The notes beneath the pieces were generated by a model. It was not told the origin of the DNA. It saw only the letters and a program-made list of their open reading frames with translations, and did not search any database. Positions 23,394 to 33,489 of a stretch of DNA of 64,000 bases are shown here, one piece after another. Made by a program: the position numbers and the translations under genes. Positions within the stretch are counted from its first letter, which is position 1. The number at the start of each line of letters is the position of its first letter. The stretch is from Neonectria sp. B-13 (lineage: Eukaryota; Ascomycota; Sordariomycetes; Hypocreales; Nectriaceae): positions 496,001 to 560,000 of the forward strand of contig NOKP01000028.1 of assembly GCA_002682825.1 (NCBI GenBank), given 5' to 3'.

Positions 23394-24620
23394 CTAATAA
23401 AGCTTAACTCCTCCATACGCGACAACTAGTTGCTCCCACGACAAGTTTGCCCCGTAGATGAGGCGAGAGACCAATCGCCCATCGCACACAGCGCGATACG
23501 GGCGGCTATAGGTGCACCGGTGAGTAATCTCAGCTTGCCTCGAACCGAGAATCATGGAGAGGCTCGTTTTTCTATCAACCTCTGGTGTTGATTGTTCTGC
23601 TTTATCCACAAGGTCCTGCATATAGTCGCGGGTAGTGTTTCTAAAGTCGACGATGACTTGGTTGTATTCGTCTGACCGGCCGGGAAAGGTAATGAACTCT
23701 GGCGAGACAGCCAAGCGTTCCAATGGAGCAGTTGCGGCCTGACTCCAATCAATAACACCAGTCAAATTGTACTCATCGTCGAAAAGAAGGTTTCCGTAAT
23801 GAAGGTCAAAGTGACATAGGGGGAAAGGACCATGAAGCCTATCCTCAACAATAATGTGAGAAATAGCTGTCTTCAAAACCCAGCAGGCGGTCCTCCACTC
23901 TGGGTCGTCGGCATGCGTTTCGAGAGCTCGTCGATTTTCTTTCTGTCTGAACGCATAAAACCACTCCAGCGATGTGGCCGAAGCCTCCTTGTCTCCCTCG
24001 CGTGGAATGATCCGGGGGGGCTCATCGCAGTTTTCGCCGCACCAGATGCGCCCAAGATGATCAAAAGTGAGATTTTCAAGCTGGAACAGGACATGTGCTA
24101 ACTGCGATGCAACTTGCGATTGGTGCTCGAGGGGCACGTCACGCGCAATGCCACTTTTAAGGACCTGGCCCTTCAGGCACTCCATGAGGATGTAGGGGAA
24201 GCCAAACTCATTAGATGGCGAAGTGTCGAAGGCGAAAACCCGTGGAACTGGTATAGTAGTACGGCTGGTGAGTGTCTTCATCGTTGCGATTTCGCTCAAC
24301 ATATCCACGTGATGTTCGTGGGCGTGAGTCGGGTCCACCGGCGCATGTTGAACCCTAGCAAGCCAGTAGACTTCATCGGAAAAGGTGACCTTGAACACCA
24401 CGTTGTTCATCCCGTATGTAAAGGACTTCGGATTGATGGTACAACTGATCTCTTCCGCGGCGCTTTCATCCCCAGCCTTTCGGGAGAGAAACGCCATCTC
24501 TTGGAGGTATTCGAAGTTGGCTGCGGCCAGGACCGCATGGATTTGGCCGTGCATCCTGTTGGCGACTAGGTCTAGGCTGTCAGACGTAACCCAGCCAGCG
24601 CTCAGTGATGTAGTTAACAT
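23394..24620 (-). CDS. Aminoglycoside phosphotransferase-fold (APH) kinase-like protein
   Basis: A single-exon gene of 408 residues starting at ATG 24620. The catalytic loop is H-F-D-L-H-Y-G-N-L-L-F (HxDxxxxN) near residue 268, and the metal-binding aspartate is in G-V-I-D-W-S-Q-A about 20 residues later, both diagnostic of the APH/choline-kinase fold. The N-lobe has a Y-G-M-N-N-V-V-F-K-V segment matching the nucleotide-binding strand. A hydrophobic Y-I-L-M-E hinge follows. Filamentous ascomycetes carry dozens of such proteins, whose small-molecule substrates are mostly unknown; antibiotic resistance should not be assumed. Confidence 0.87.
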   Translation of the reverse strand: MLTTSLSAGWVTSDSLDLVANRMHGQIHAVLAAANFEYLQEMAFLSRKAGDESAAEEISCTINPKSFTYGMNNVVFKVTFSDEVYWLARVQHAPVDPTHAHEHHVDMLSEIATMKTLTSRTTIPVPRVFAFDTSPSNEFGFPYILMECLKGQVLKSGIARDVPLEHQSQVASQLAHVLFQLENLTFDHLGRIWCGENCDEPPRIIPREGDKEASATSLEWFYAFRQKENRRALETHADDPEWRTACWVLKTAISHIIVEDRLHGPFPLCHFDLHYGNLLFDDEYNLTGVIDWSQAATAPLERLAVSPEFITFPGRSDEYNQVIVDFRNTTRDYMQDLVDKAEQSTPEVDRKTSLSMILGSRQAEITHRCTYSRPYRAVCDGRLVSRLIYGANLSWEQLVVAYGGVKLY

Positions 24621-25876
24621 AATGAAGTGATCTTAATACCTTGGTATTGATATTGTTAAAAGCAGGATGGGAGGAGATTTATGTTGGTGTGCTGGTCGAG
24701 TCTCTCAATCGTAAGAGGCACTGGTGCCTGGTTGTTGGGAGCGTCGGTGGGGTCCTGATCCTGGCAAGTTGGCCAATACCGTGCCGCCAGATAGAAAAAT
24801 GGTGTGCTTTAGAGATGTTGGTGTTGGTGACGACGAGAATAGCCCTGAATCAAAACTCCTCGGTGCTATGAGAAGTTGGGTAAGAATTCCAGACCAACCG
24901 GTGGTGTTCTTGGGACATGTTGGTGATACACTTCCAATTCCAACCTCGCCTCAAGTGTGACGTCTGGAAACTAGTGTTGGCGCCGTGTGAGTGCCCCCTG
25001 CACGAGTTACGGTGGCTCTGCGACTTTTGAGGCTTTCTCATTTGCGGCGTCTCTCCTTCCTGGTAATTCTCGCTCTAAGAGTGCACCGCCAAGTGCACGG
25101 AAAGCTGCTATGATTTCTTGCTTCACGCTGCTATGTTTGTATTGGAACCAGGCATATCCACATATCCGCACCTCGACCTAGATTATCATCACTAACACCA
25201 CCACTGCGACACCTTCCAATATAACTATGAGTTATCCCGAGCCCCGCGATGCCTTTGACTAACAGCAGGCTAGGATAATCCGCGGGCTTCAGCCTTGTGG
25301 AGTAGTTTGTAGGTTCCCATACAGTACAACAGACCGCATTGGGAGTTGGCGGTTAACTTGTGTTGATCCTTGCTGCCTTGCTCTTCGGAAGCTGAGCAGG
25401 TGGCCTGTTGGACTTGTTGGTGCAGTATACTCACAGAAGGAAGGCTCGGGCCGAGCCTGCCACGACCGCAAAGGTGATATCTGAAAAGGGGGCTTAAGCT
25501 TGATTAGGGGCCCCAAACTATAAAGCTTGGAATGAATGGAGGCCTATCAGAGCTAGTAACGTTGTCTAGATCAGAAGACTAAAACAGGTGTGTTCAACTG
25601 TTGGTGATGTTGTTGCGCGATCTGCAACCAACACTATGTGACATCGGCGGGCACACTTCTGTGGACAGACAGCACCAACAGCGCCGAGGCCTAGACAAAA
25701 CGACGCTGCCGTTTTTGCCTCCCTGGTTCATGGCCTCGGTGCTTCCGAGCGAGAGGTTTGGCTATTTAAAGAGGGATAGTCCTCATCTCACAAGACGCAA
25801 ATCGATCTACCATCACATCCCATTATATCATTCCACATCGCTTTTATCAGTCTCTTAGCCGCCTCACACACTCAAA
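24621..25876. other. Intergenic; upstream region of a possible mini-gene
   Basis: No protein family is recognised in the short frames present. The right end (25760-25876) has a TATA box and a C/T-rich leader that point to transcription of the small frame at 25877. Confidence 0.5.
25763..25771 (+). promoter_or_regulatory. TATA box of the cysteine-rich mini-gene
   Basis: TATTTAAAG lies 106 nt upstream of the ATG at 25877, the same spacing as for two other genes in this window, followed by a pyrimidine-rich leader. Confidence 0.45.
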
Positions 25877-25984
25877 ATGCCTGAGGTTCCTGAGACCTTC
25901 CCTGACTGCTGGAGTTGCGGCGAAAGGCTTTCTGAAGCGCCTCCGTGCTTCTGCGAGAATCTTAATTGCCTCCAGCCCAACTAG
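25877..25984 (+). CDS. Possible 35-residue cysteine-rich peptide
   Basis: A short frame begins in excellent fungal start context (C-A-A-A-A-T-G-C-C) after a TATA box and C/A-rich leader. It ends with an in-frame TAG at 25982-25984. The peptide has five cysteines in the order C-x2-C-x9-C-x-C-x4-C, with D-C-W-S-C-G and P-C-F-C as its most distinctive pieces, and an acidic/proline-rich head. There is no signal peptide, so a cytosolic or nuclear metal-binding or zinc-ribbon-like mini-protein is more likely than a secreted effector. No family is recognised. The promoter structure is the main support; the frame alone is too short to prove. Confidence 0.42.
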   Translation: MPEVPETFPDCWSCGERLSEAPPCFCENLNCLQPN

Positions 25985-26433
25985 TCTAGCTTAATCCGCA
26001 AGTATGACCCTCTCATGGCAGCTCTCTTGGTATGCTAGCGCTGATAGAAAGACAGTGAACCATTCTCACCACACCTTATGACACAGCACCATTTAAAGAC
26101 TCCAGTTTCTGGGCGAGTTGTTTATTGGTTGGGGTGGTACATGTTTTAGAGAGCGGGAGCCAAAGCGAGGAGAAAAGCTCAGGGAGTTGTTCCTGTCGAA
26201 GTGCAGAAATATTCGCCGAAAGTACTCGATTCATTACACTGGTTCCTACACTGTATTTACAGCCCATATCTCAGTGTTTCTGAGTCGCCGTCTTCTCAAA
26301 AATCCAACCTTTGACTTTGTTTTGCTCGCCCCGTCGAACGGTTTAACTGATTGGCGTTTTTCGCGAGAAATGCAGAAACAAACTTGTGCATTGATACCTA
26401 GCTCATATAACCAAGAGGCTAGATCTATTTAGC
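25985..26433. other. Intergenic between convergent units
   Basis: Presumed 3' regions of the mini-gene (+) and of the short-chain dehydrogenase (-). No other feature was seen. Confidence 0.5.
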
Positions 26434-27339
26434 CTAGAGAGCACTAGATACAGCACCGTCGACGACAAGGTTCGCACCATGCACATATTTAGCAAGGTTG
26501 CTCCCCAAGTAGACCACGGCATTAGCAATATCCTGGGACTCGCCGAGCCTTCCCAAAGGAATCGAGGTCAGGATGCCCTGAATAAATTCAGGGTTGTCTC
26601 TCTGGATGACCTCGAAAGTGCTCGGCTGTACCGTCCCGTCGGGAAGAACCACAGCCGCCGTTTTAATGGCACCGGGAACCACGGTGTTGATGCGGATGCC
26701 CTTAGGTCCTAGCTTGCGAGCGTGGTCTTTGGCCATCGTTGCCTGAGCACGCTTGAACACCGAGTATGGGCCTCCAATCCCGTTGTGCTTGGCTTCGAAG
26801 CCCGCGACGGAGCTTATGACGACGATGGAGCCGGTGCCGCCTCGCTTCTCGAGGTGAGGCGTGGTGGCGTCGATGAGGGTCCACAGGCCGAGTATGTCGG
26901 CTTGAAAGCTCTTTTGCCAGGCTTCGGGTGTCGCATCGGAAATGGCGGGGCAGGCTGTGGCTAGTAATCAGTAGAGTTTCTAATAGATATTGCGATGAAC
27001 GGACCATTCGCCACAACAACATCAATTTTTCCGAATTCCTCGGCAGCCTTCTCAACCCAGGACCGGATAGACGCTGGGTCGCTAATGTCCACAGTAGAAC
27101 CAACGGCGCGAGCTCCACTAGCGGCCTCCTTGAAAGATGAGAACTGATCATCTCGGACGGTTCGAGCACAGTACGAAACATTGGCTCCCTCAGCAAGGAA
27201 GCTTTCAACAATGACTTTGCCAATGCCTTTTGAGCCACCTAGAGGAACATCATTAGTTGTGGCGAATGGTTATAGATTCGGGTGACTTGCCAGTCACGAG
27301 GACATGAGCGCCGGTCAGTTGTGTCGAGAAACGGGCCAT
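26434..27339 (-). CDS. Short-chain dehydrogenase/reductase (SDR)
   Basis: Three exons on the minus strand: 27339-27291, 27238-27005 and 26960-26434, giving 269 residues. The cofactor motif T-G-G-S-K-G-I-G is assembled across intron 1. The catalytic tyrosine and lysine are in Y-S-V-F-K (YxxxK), preceded by the serine region V-I-S-S-V-A-G. Intron 1 (27290-27239) has a GC donor (GCAAGT) and a normal CTCTAG acceptor; no nearby GT keeps the glycine motif. Intron 2 (27004-26961, GTCCGT...TAG) is only 44 nt. The enzyme is probably an NAD(P)-dependent reductase acting on an alcohol or ketone, of the 3-oxoacyl-ACP-reductase-like type. Its substrate is unknown. Confidence 0.88.
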
Positions 27340-27998
27340 GGTGTGAATCGGTGAAGTGTAATAGTGAGGAGTGTTCAAGGTGCTTCAACGCAAGGTGTGA
27401 TGAGGACGAGTTGATAGTTGTTTAGCTGTTGTCGGTGACTGTGGAATCAAGCATTCAAAACAAGAGTTCACAGTGCATCTTTATATGTTTCTTGTCAAAC
27501 GGCAACTGCTCATACGTGTTCCATCTCTTTCGCATTAATAATTAACTGGCCTTCTAGCAGACTCGCGGAGTTGAGGCGGCCGTGATTTCCGCATTCTTGT
27601 TTTCCTATTTCGTCCTCGTTCGACGGTTTGGTGTCGTGTTCCAACAGCCTGGATCCACAAATAGATGACGAGATCAATCCAGGCGACGATGAGACCGGGG
27701 AATTTCTGCATCCGCTAAATCTCATTTTCCTCTTTGGGAAGCGGTGATGCTTCGTTTTTGTGGGGTCATCTGACTGGAGCTCCCAGTGAGCCTATCAGAG
27801 GCCAGAGTATCGATCGATGCCAAGGATTCTCATTTTCCTAAAAGGGTATAGTGCTTGCCGCAAGTCCCGGGCTTGGGTCCTTCTTCGATTTATCATACGG
27901 GCTGATCGGAGTCTTCGCTTCTCCTCCACTTTCCTCTAACATCATACCTATTGAGGAAAATCAGATTGTTTGTGTTTGCGATTCATAATCACACCGAC
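27340..27998. other. Intergenic between divergent genes
   Basis: Shared upstream region of the SDR (-) and the regulator-like gene (+). A TATA-like element for the SDR reads CATATAAAG on the minus strand near 27479-27487. Confidence 0.55.
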
Positions 27999-29476
27999 AT
28001 GACGACGCAGTTCACGTTTGTTAACACAAGCAATGCACCGAGGCTTGGCTCGTCCGACGCTAAGCGGATGCGCGCCCATGTCACCAAAGCCAACTTCGCG
28101 CAGAGACGGCGGCGCCTCGCCACAGAAAGACAGCAGAATGGGGCTCACGGGACAGGATCGGCAGCAAACGAACCTGCTGAACACAGAGTTACACGTCGAT
28201 TTGTACCTCTCGATCCCTTGTTGGACCAACGACTGTATTCTTTTCCCGACGACCCTAATTCATCGGTCCAGTTTTGTACGACTATAGTCTTTCCAACTTA
28301 AACGCACCCAAAGTCCATGACTACTGACAAAGCGATAGTACTCACCGAGTTCCGCCCTCTCGTTTTCCCTGCAGACAACGGCCGTTCGGGCTCCCCCAAC
28401 GAGACGATGTGGGTAAAGCTTATCTTGTCGGAGCCAGCCCTGATCGACGCCTCAATGGCCGTTGGGATAAGGCACTGGCCCGGGCAGCCTCGCCATATAT
28501 CCTCACGTAGCGCGGATCTACATGTGCTCAGAGCCATCAGTGCTATTAATAAGCGGCTTAATGAAGCGTCTGCGGGGTTGACAGACGGGGTGCTTGCGGC
28601 CGTCTTCACCTTGGCATTATGCGAGGTGAGTCTATGTCACCTTGCCGTTATCAATAGCTAACCATTAATGGAACAGCGCCTTATGAATAACGAGGCGGGT
28701 TGGAATACCCACGTCAGCGGTCTTGCACAAATGATCAAACTCAGACAATCTAACGGGAACAATACGATCCCGCCCTGGTTCTCTGACTTTCTCCTACAGT
28801 AGGGACTCGCCCTTGCTCGTCAAAGGGTTTTGCTAACATCCGTAGCAGCGACTCCATTAACGAAATGATCGCGTCACCCGTGGCACCCCTCAACAAGGTC
28901 ATTGAGGTCTTGCGAGCTCCCGGGACCCCATGTGGACAACGCGTAGCTCGTTTCTCTCGCAACTTGAAACAGTTGCGCAAAGACCTGAACCTCTACTACA
29001 CTCAACCTACAAGTCGAGAATCTTCGAGCCAGACAATCGCACATCGAGTCAACGGCCTGTGGTGCGCACTAGAGCCATTCCTTGAAAGCGACGGACCATA
29101 CATCCAGGCCTGGGCGTTGGCGATCCGGGCTTTTCTCTACCTTTCGTGGCTGCCGAGCTCAGCTGTTTGCTTGCGTGAGCTGGCAGAGAAATTGAGACAC
29201 GCCTTGGGTGAGCCAGAGATCCGGCTCTGCTCCTCGATTGAGATGACGGTGTGGCAGTATTTTGTCGGTGCCGTTGCGGCGGAGGAGGGCTCCGAGACGC
29301 GGGAGTGGTTCGTCGTGAGGTTGCGGAGGATATTCTTGCCCATGCAAGTGCACGAATGGAAAGAAGTGATGCAGATTCTAGAGAAGGCGCTCATGCCTGA
29401 CTTGCGATTACTGGCGTATTTCAAAGCCATATGGGAGGGATATACTTGGATTAGAAACAGCTTACCTCTAACATGA
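27999..29476 (+). CDS. Fungal regulator-like protein (Fungal_trans_2 type, no zinc cluster)
   Basis: Four exons, 27999-28275, 28339-28625, 28677-28798 and 28849-29476, give 437 residues. Introns are GTACGA...TAG with CTGAC branch, GTGAGT...CAG, and GTAGGG...CAG; the last acceptor could also be at 28845, adding one residue. The N-terminus starts F-T-F-V-N and soon reaches a very basic patch (A-N-F-A-Q-R-R-R-R-L-A, residues 33-43). It then continues into P-L-D-P and a long helical domain with T-E-F-R-P-L-V-F-P, G-W-N-T-H-V-S-G-L and W-C-A-L-E-P. This is the architecture of the widespread fungal family often mislabelled tachykinin-like, related to transcription-factor regulatory domains but lacking the Cys6 DNA-binding cluster. 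Function is unknown; a nuclear or transcription-associated role is an inference. Confidence 0.8.
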
Positions 29477-31461
29477 GTAGATTGGAGATTGTACATCCCA
29501 GGGTGTGCTTGACGCTTGAGCGATCCGATCCATCTGTGTGTCGGAAGGGATCAACTGCGATAGCATCGGATAGAGCCATGTCTACCAAGAGTGTTCCGAT
29601 GCTGGTCAGTTCTTGGCAAGAGTAGGGCAGAATAGGTACATAGTTGTATCTGCCTTGCCGCGGGGGAACGTAGTCCGTAGATGATATGAGCGATTCAGAT
29701 TAGGACCGACTATTCTAGAACTTCAATCCACTTTTGTTTCTGGGCTGGAAAATTTGAGGAGCATGGGCCTAGTCCCGTCCACTACGACGGTGGAAACACT
29801 TGAGAGGGGAGGTGGGGAGCTATCTTGAAGCTCTTGAGCTACTTTTCACATGCCTGAGCAAACATGATCCGATCTAATCCACTGGTAATATGAATGGCGG
29901 CGGACCCAGCTTATCTTATTCCATCGCACTCTTGTTGAAGTCTGCAGTTGGGGACCTCGCGCCACACAGCGTGCTCTCTATGAAGCTTCACATTGGCCAG
30001 AGCAATATCTTGAGAACGGTATCCGTGCTCGACGATAAGGAAGCCGATCATCTCCCGAAGGAGTTGAAGGGTCCAGGCCGTTTCTCTTGACGCGTGCTGA
30101 CTCGCTTGATATTTTCGCCAATAGCGGAATCATGCGAAAAGGCAAGGATGCTCAACGTTTGTGGCTTTCGTTGGGTCGACGCTTAAGATGCAGGGGAATC
30201 GAAGTCCTGCATGGGGCAGGGGAGCGATGAAACGCAGCCAGAAATGACAGCTCGAGGCCCAAAAAAAAGTGAAGAGCACAAGACAAGGAGAAGAAGCGGT
30301 GCGCTGGCTGGTTTCCCCTGCGTCGTGGGCGACTCCCAGGTGAACCGTGAGCTGGTGTAGTTTAGCGGTCGGACCAGCCGCATGGACACTTGGGCAGTCG
30401 AGGCAGAATGGACCGGCAGAGCGTGACGGTGCCATTGCTTGCTGTTCCTTCTGTGATTGCCGAAAGGAGGCGACAGTGTTTGCCATGTCTAGCGCCTTCA
30501 GCTGGCGGGCCCCGATGCTCCACAGCGGCCGTTAGCTTCATTTGCCTTTGCGCGTAGGGCGTTGGGCTGTTGGGCGTTGCACGAGGCTAACTCCGGCCGG
30601 TACTTGGGATCCCGGCGAGCTGATGGACAGCGCGCATGACCCTGGGGCCTCGAGGCCGTGAGACGGGGTGTCTTTTGCGCCGCTGAACCTAGGCGTTACA
30701 TGTATCACATCTGCGAGTCTGTGGCTTACTTACATCGTCTGCTTCGTGCATGCGTCGTGATGTTGGCGAGAAAAGAAGATCAGGGGCAACCTCGGTCAAG
30801 CCCGTCGTCGAGATGGATCTGTAATATCCAGCAGAACCAGAGCTACCGGCAATGAAACAGTCATCTCGATGCCATCCACCAGGCTAAACACCGTCCGTTC
30901 AGCACCGGAGTCTGCCTCAAGCTTCGCGCAAGAGACCTGCGGCTGACGTAGCGTTCTGGGTAGCTTCAAGCCAAGGCGTCTCCCCTCCATCTCCATACCA
31001 GGCATGCAATTTGGTGGCGCTTTCAGCTCTGCAGCAACCCGACTCCGCAATGCCGAATCAAATATCCCGATGAGCCACAGGGCTGAAAGGCGAACCCACT
31101 ATCACCACCAGCGCGGCGTCCAATGGTCCAAAGAACTCAGACCAGCGCCCCCGCCATCATCGTGAAGCGGACGAACACAACGCCTGCTTATTTTCCTTTT
31201 GAGGCTTTTGGGCCAATCTCTAGCTGCGCGCTGGGCGTCGCATACTTGCACGGGTCTGATGTTGTGGTGGCTTTTTTTCACATAAGTTCACGCATCCGTC
31301 CTGGCCAAAGAAGCATTCTATTCACTCTCATACTTTCTCTATCCATCTTCTTCAGTCTCTCTCTCTCTCTCTCTCTTCTTATACCCAACAGCCTAAGCCT
31401 GTTCAGTCACTCTCTTTTTACCAACACTCAACTTCAACCTTATCTAATTCAACCCTTCACG
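29477..31461. other. Long intergenic region upstream of the PLAC8 gene
   Basis: Nearly 2 kb without a supported gene. A 118-codon frame at 30130-30486 (-) begins with ATG but has no splice partners or family match. A (TC)10 run at 31356-31376 and further pyrimidine-rich tracts lie in the probable promoter/5' UTR of the gene starting at 31462. Confidence 0.5.
31356..31376 (+). repeat. (TC)n microsatellite in the 5' leader of the PLAC8 gene
   Basis: Ten TC dinucleotides lie about 85 nt before the ATG. CT-rich leaders are typical of strongly expressed fungal genes and often mark the transcription start. Confidence 0.7.
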
Positions 31462-32044
31462 ATGTCTGCTCCTACCCAGAACAACAACGGTCCCATCGAC
31501 CACAATGACCTCAACGAGTGGAAGGACCGCTTCAACGACGTCGTCGCCCGCCCCAGCGAGCACATCAACTCCAAGTCCCCCGAGACTGCCCAGGCCTGGG
31601 ACAGCGGCATCTTCGGCTGCTGCAACCCCATCGATACCTGCCTGATCACCTGGTGCCTGCCTTGTGTCACCTTCGGCAAGACCCATCATCGTCTCCGCAA
31701 GAATGCCAACCTTCAGGGCTATGAGCCTATCAACACCTCTGTAAGCATCTCCACCCTCACTTTATCACTCCAGACCCAAGTCTAACCAAGCATCCCAACA
31801 GTGCCTGCTTTTCTGCGGCTCCAGCTGCTTCGGTCTTCACTGGATCCCCATGGCCCTCCAGCGTGCCAACATCCGTGAGAAGTACAACCTCCAGGGAAGC
31901 TGCCTCGTCGACCTCGCCCTCGCCTGCTGCTGCGGAATCTGTGATCTCGTCCAGCAGGAGAAGGAGACTGCCCACCGGGAGTCCCAAGGCCCCGTCCAGG
32001 AGGCCTACAAGTCCACCGACAACATGGCTTACCCCAGCAAATAA
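31462..32044 (+). CDS. PLAC8-family cysteine-rich membrane protein
   Basis: Two exons, 31462-31740 and 31802-32044, separated by a 61-nt GTAAGC...ACAG intron in phase 0, encode 173 residues. The PLAC8 signature appears as G-C-C-N-P followed by C-L-I-T-W-C-L-P-C-V-T-F-G at about residues 52-72, and a second cysteine cluster, L-A-C-C-C-G-I-C-D-L-V-Q, at about 128-139. The two cysteine/hydrophobic blocks normally insert into the plasma membrane. Members affect cell size and metal resistance in plants and fungi. Codon use is strongly biased to C-ending codons and the promoter is CT-rich, both suggesting high expression. Confidence 0.92.
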
Positions 32045-33489
32045 ATTATTTTGCCCAAATTGACTCCCGAGACTTAATCGACATTTGAATCTTTCTGATA
32101 CTCCCACGGATACCCAACCCTCGAGCACCTTCTAGTTAAGGGACGGGGGTCATCCCCCTTCCTATAGACATGCCCGATATATTTAGTCACGCATTATTTA
32201 GACACGCGTCCTCAAAATGCACATTTTAGCATTGCATTATGATATTATTTTAACTCCAACTGTTTCGTCTCATCTGGTTCATGTTTCTTGTGACTGTAAG
32301 ACGGCGTCTTAAATCCCTACTTTTATGGTGTCTGTCCCTTATCAGGATCCACTATGTCTCATGTATCCAAATGGCCTAATCACCTTGGCGGATCGCAAAG
32401 ATGAGAGTAAACTCATGATACCAGGCCGCATATTGGTTAAAAGGATATCCAAACTGTTAGATACATGCTCCTTTGGCTGCTTGATTATTTAAGTGCATTA
32501 GTGTCGGATAATCAGCATGATCGTAGGCGCCTCTAGGGTAGGACAGCATCCAAATTCGAGTCATGAGTAGATGCATACATGCGGAGGTCCGGAGGAATTA
32601 GGAGTGTAGTAGCTGGTTTGTAGATCAATTGATTAAATCGACAGATTCTACTAGTTCCTTTAGGTGAGACTTTTACGGCATGCATAAATTAAGGTGATGA
32701 CGATGATCAATCAGTTCCACAACCCTCGCAAATACTTTGTACGTTCGAAATGTGGGGCAAATTATCGACTCTATCAATGACTTGCTTCGCACATATCGGC
32801 ACGGAAAGTAAGAACAGCGACTATATATCTCTGAGATATCCGAATTTACCCTTCAGAATAATTCATCACCCTTTGCAGTTTTGGTCGTCCTAGTCACGAT
32901 GGCTCAGCGGGTTCCTTGGATTGGCCCAGTTTAATTGTACTTTGGTGACGCTTTGACTCTAGGACGATTTGAGAAGTGTGAACGCCGTCTGTGACGTCAC
33001 TTGCAGTGGATTTGTGCGCTTCCAATCAGACCCCAGCTGAGCTGCGTAGGAACCACAACCTCTTAGGATAGGATCACGATGGCAATTTCCTGACGATTTC
33101 ACCTATGCCGCTTCTAGTTCACGGACCCTTCTGGAAATCACATGCTGGGGTTTTGGATAGGCATGGTACTTTATCAGTTTTGAAACATCATTGGGAGCAG
33201 GTTCCCCGGTTGCCATTTTAGGGGATGTCGGAACGACGGGGTGCTGCCGGGTTTGGATGTTTTAACGTTTGACGCAGCTTCATTGGTGGACAAACAACGA
33301 CGTTGATCAACGGGTAGATATTGCGGAGAGTTTCAGGGTCTCTATACCCCTGGCGCTGGAGATGAAGGGTTACCTCCTGGGACAGGAACGCGCGTGTTAA
33401 TAGTCAGGAACGTGTATTAATACTCAGGAACAAGACCAAGGGTGGTTCTCATGCTGCACCACACTTGAAATAAACTCCATACACTCAAG
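32045..33489. other. Intergenic; AT-rich, with a short tandem repeat before the pectin lyase gene
   Basis: No ORF of substance. The first half is AT-rich. A three-copy imperfect repeat lies at 33383-33432, just upstream of the pectin lyase start. Confidence 0.55.
33383..33432 (+). repeat. Three-copy imperfect tandem repeat upstream of pectin lyase
   Basis: Units of 22 and 20 nt each begin CAGGAACG and end TTAATAGT or TTAATACT, followed by a third partial copy starting CAGGAACA. The array ends 57 nt before the ATG, so it overlaps the core promoter or leader. Confidence 0.6.

Noticed and set aside
23394..24620. Calling the APH-fold kinases antibiotic-resistance genes
   Set aside because: The fold is very common in fungi with unknown small-molecule substrates; nothing in the sequence points to aminoglycosides.
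30130..30486. 118-codon minus-strand frame with an ATG in the long gap before the PLAC8 gene
   Set aside because: No splice partners, no recognisable family, and an overlapping open frame on the other strand; not enough to call a gene.
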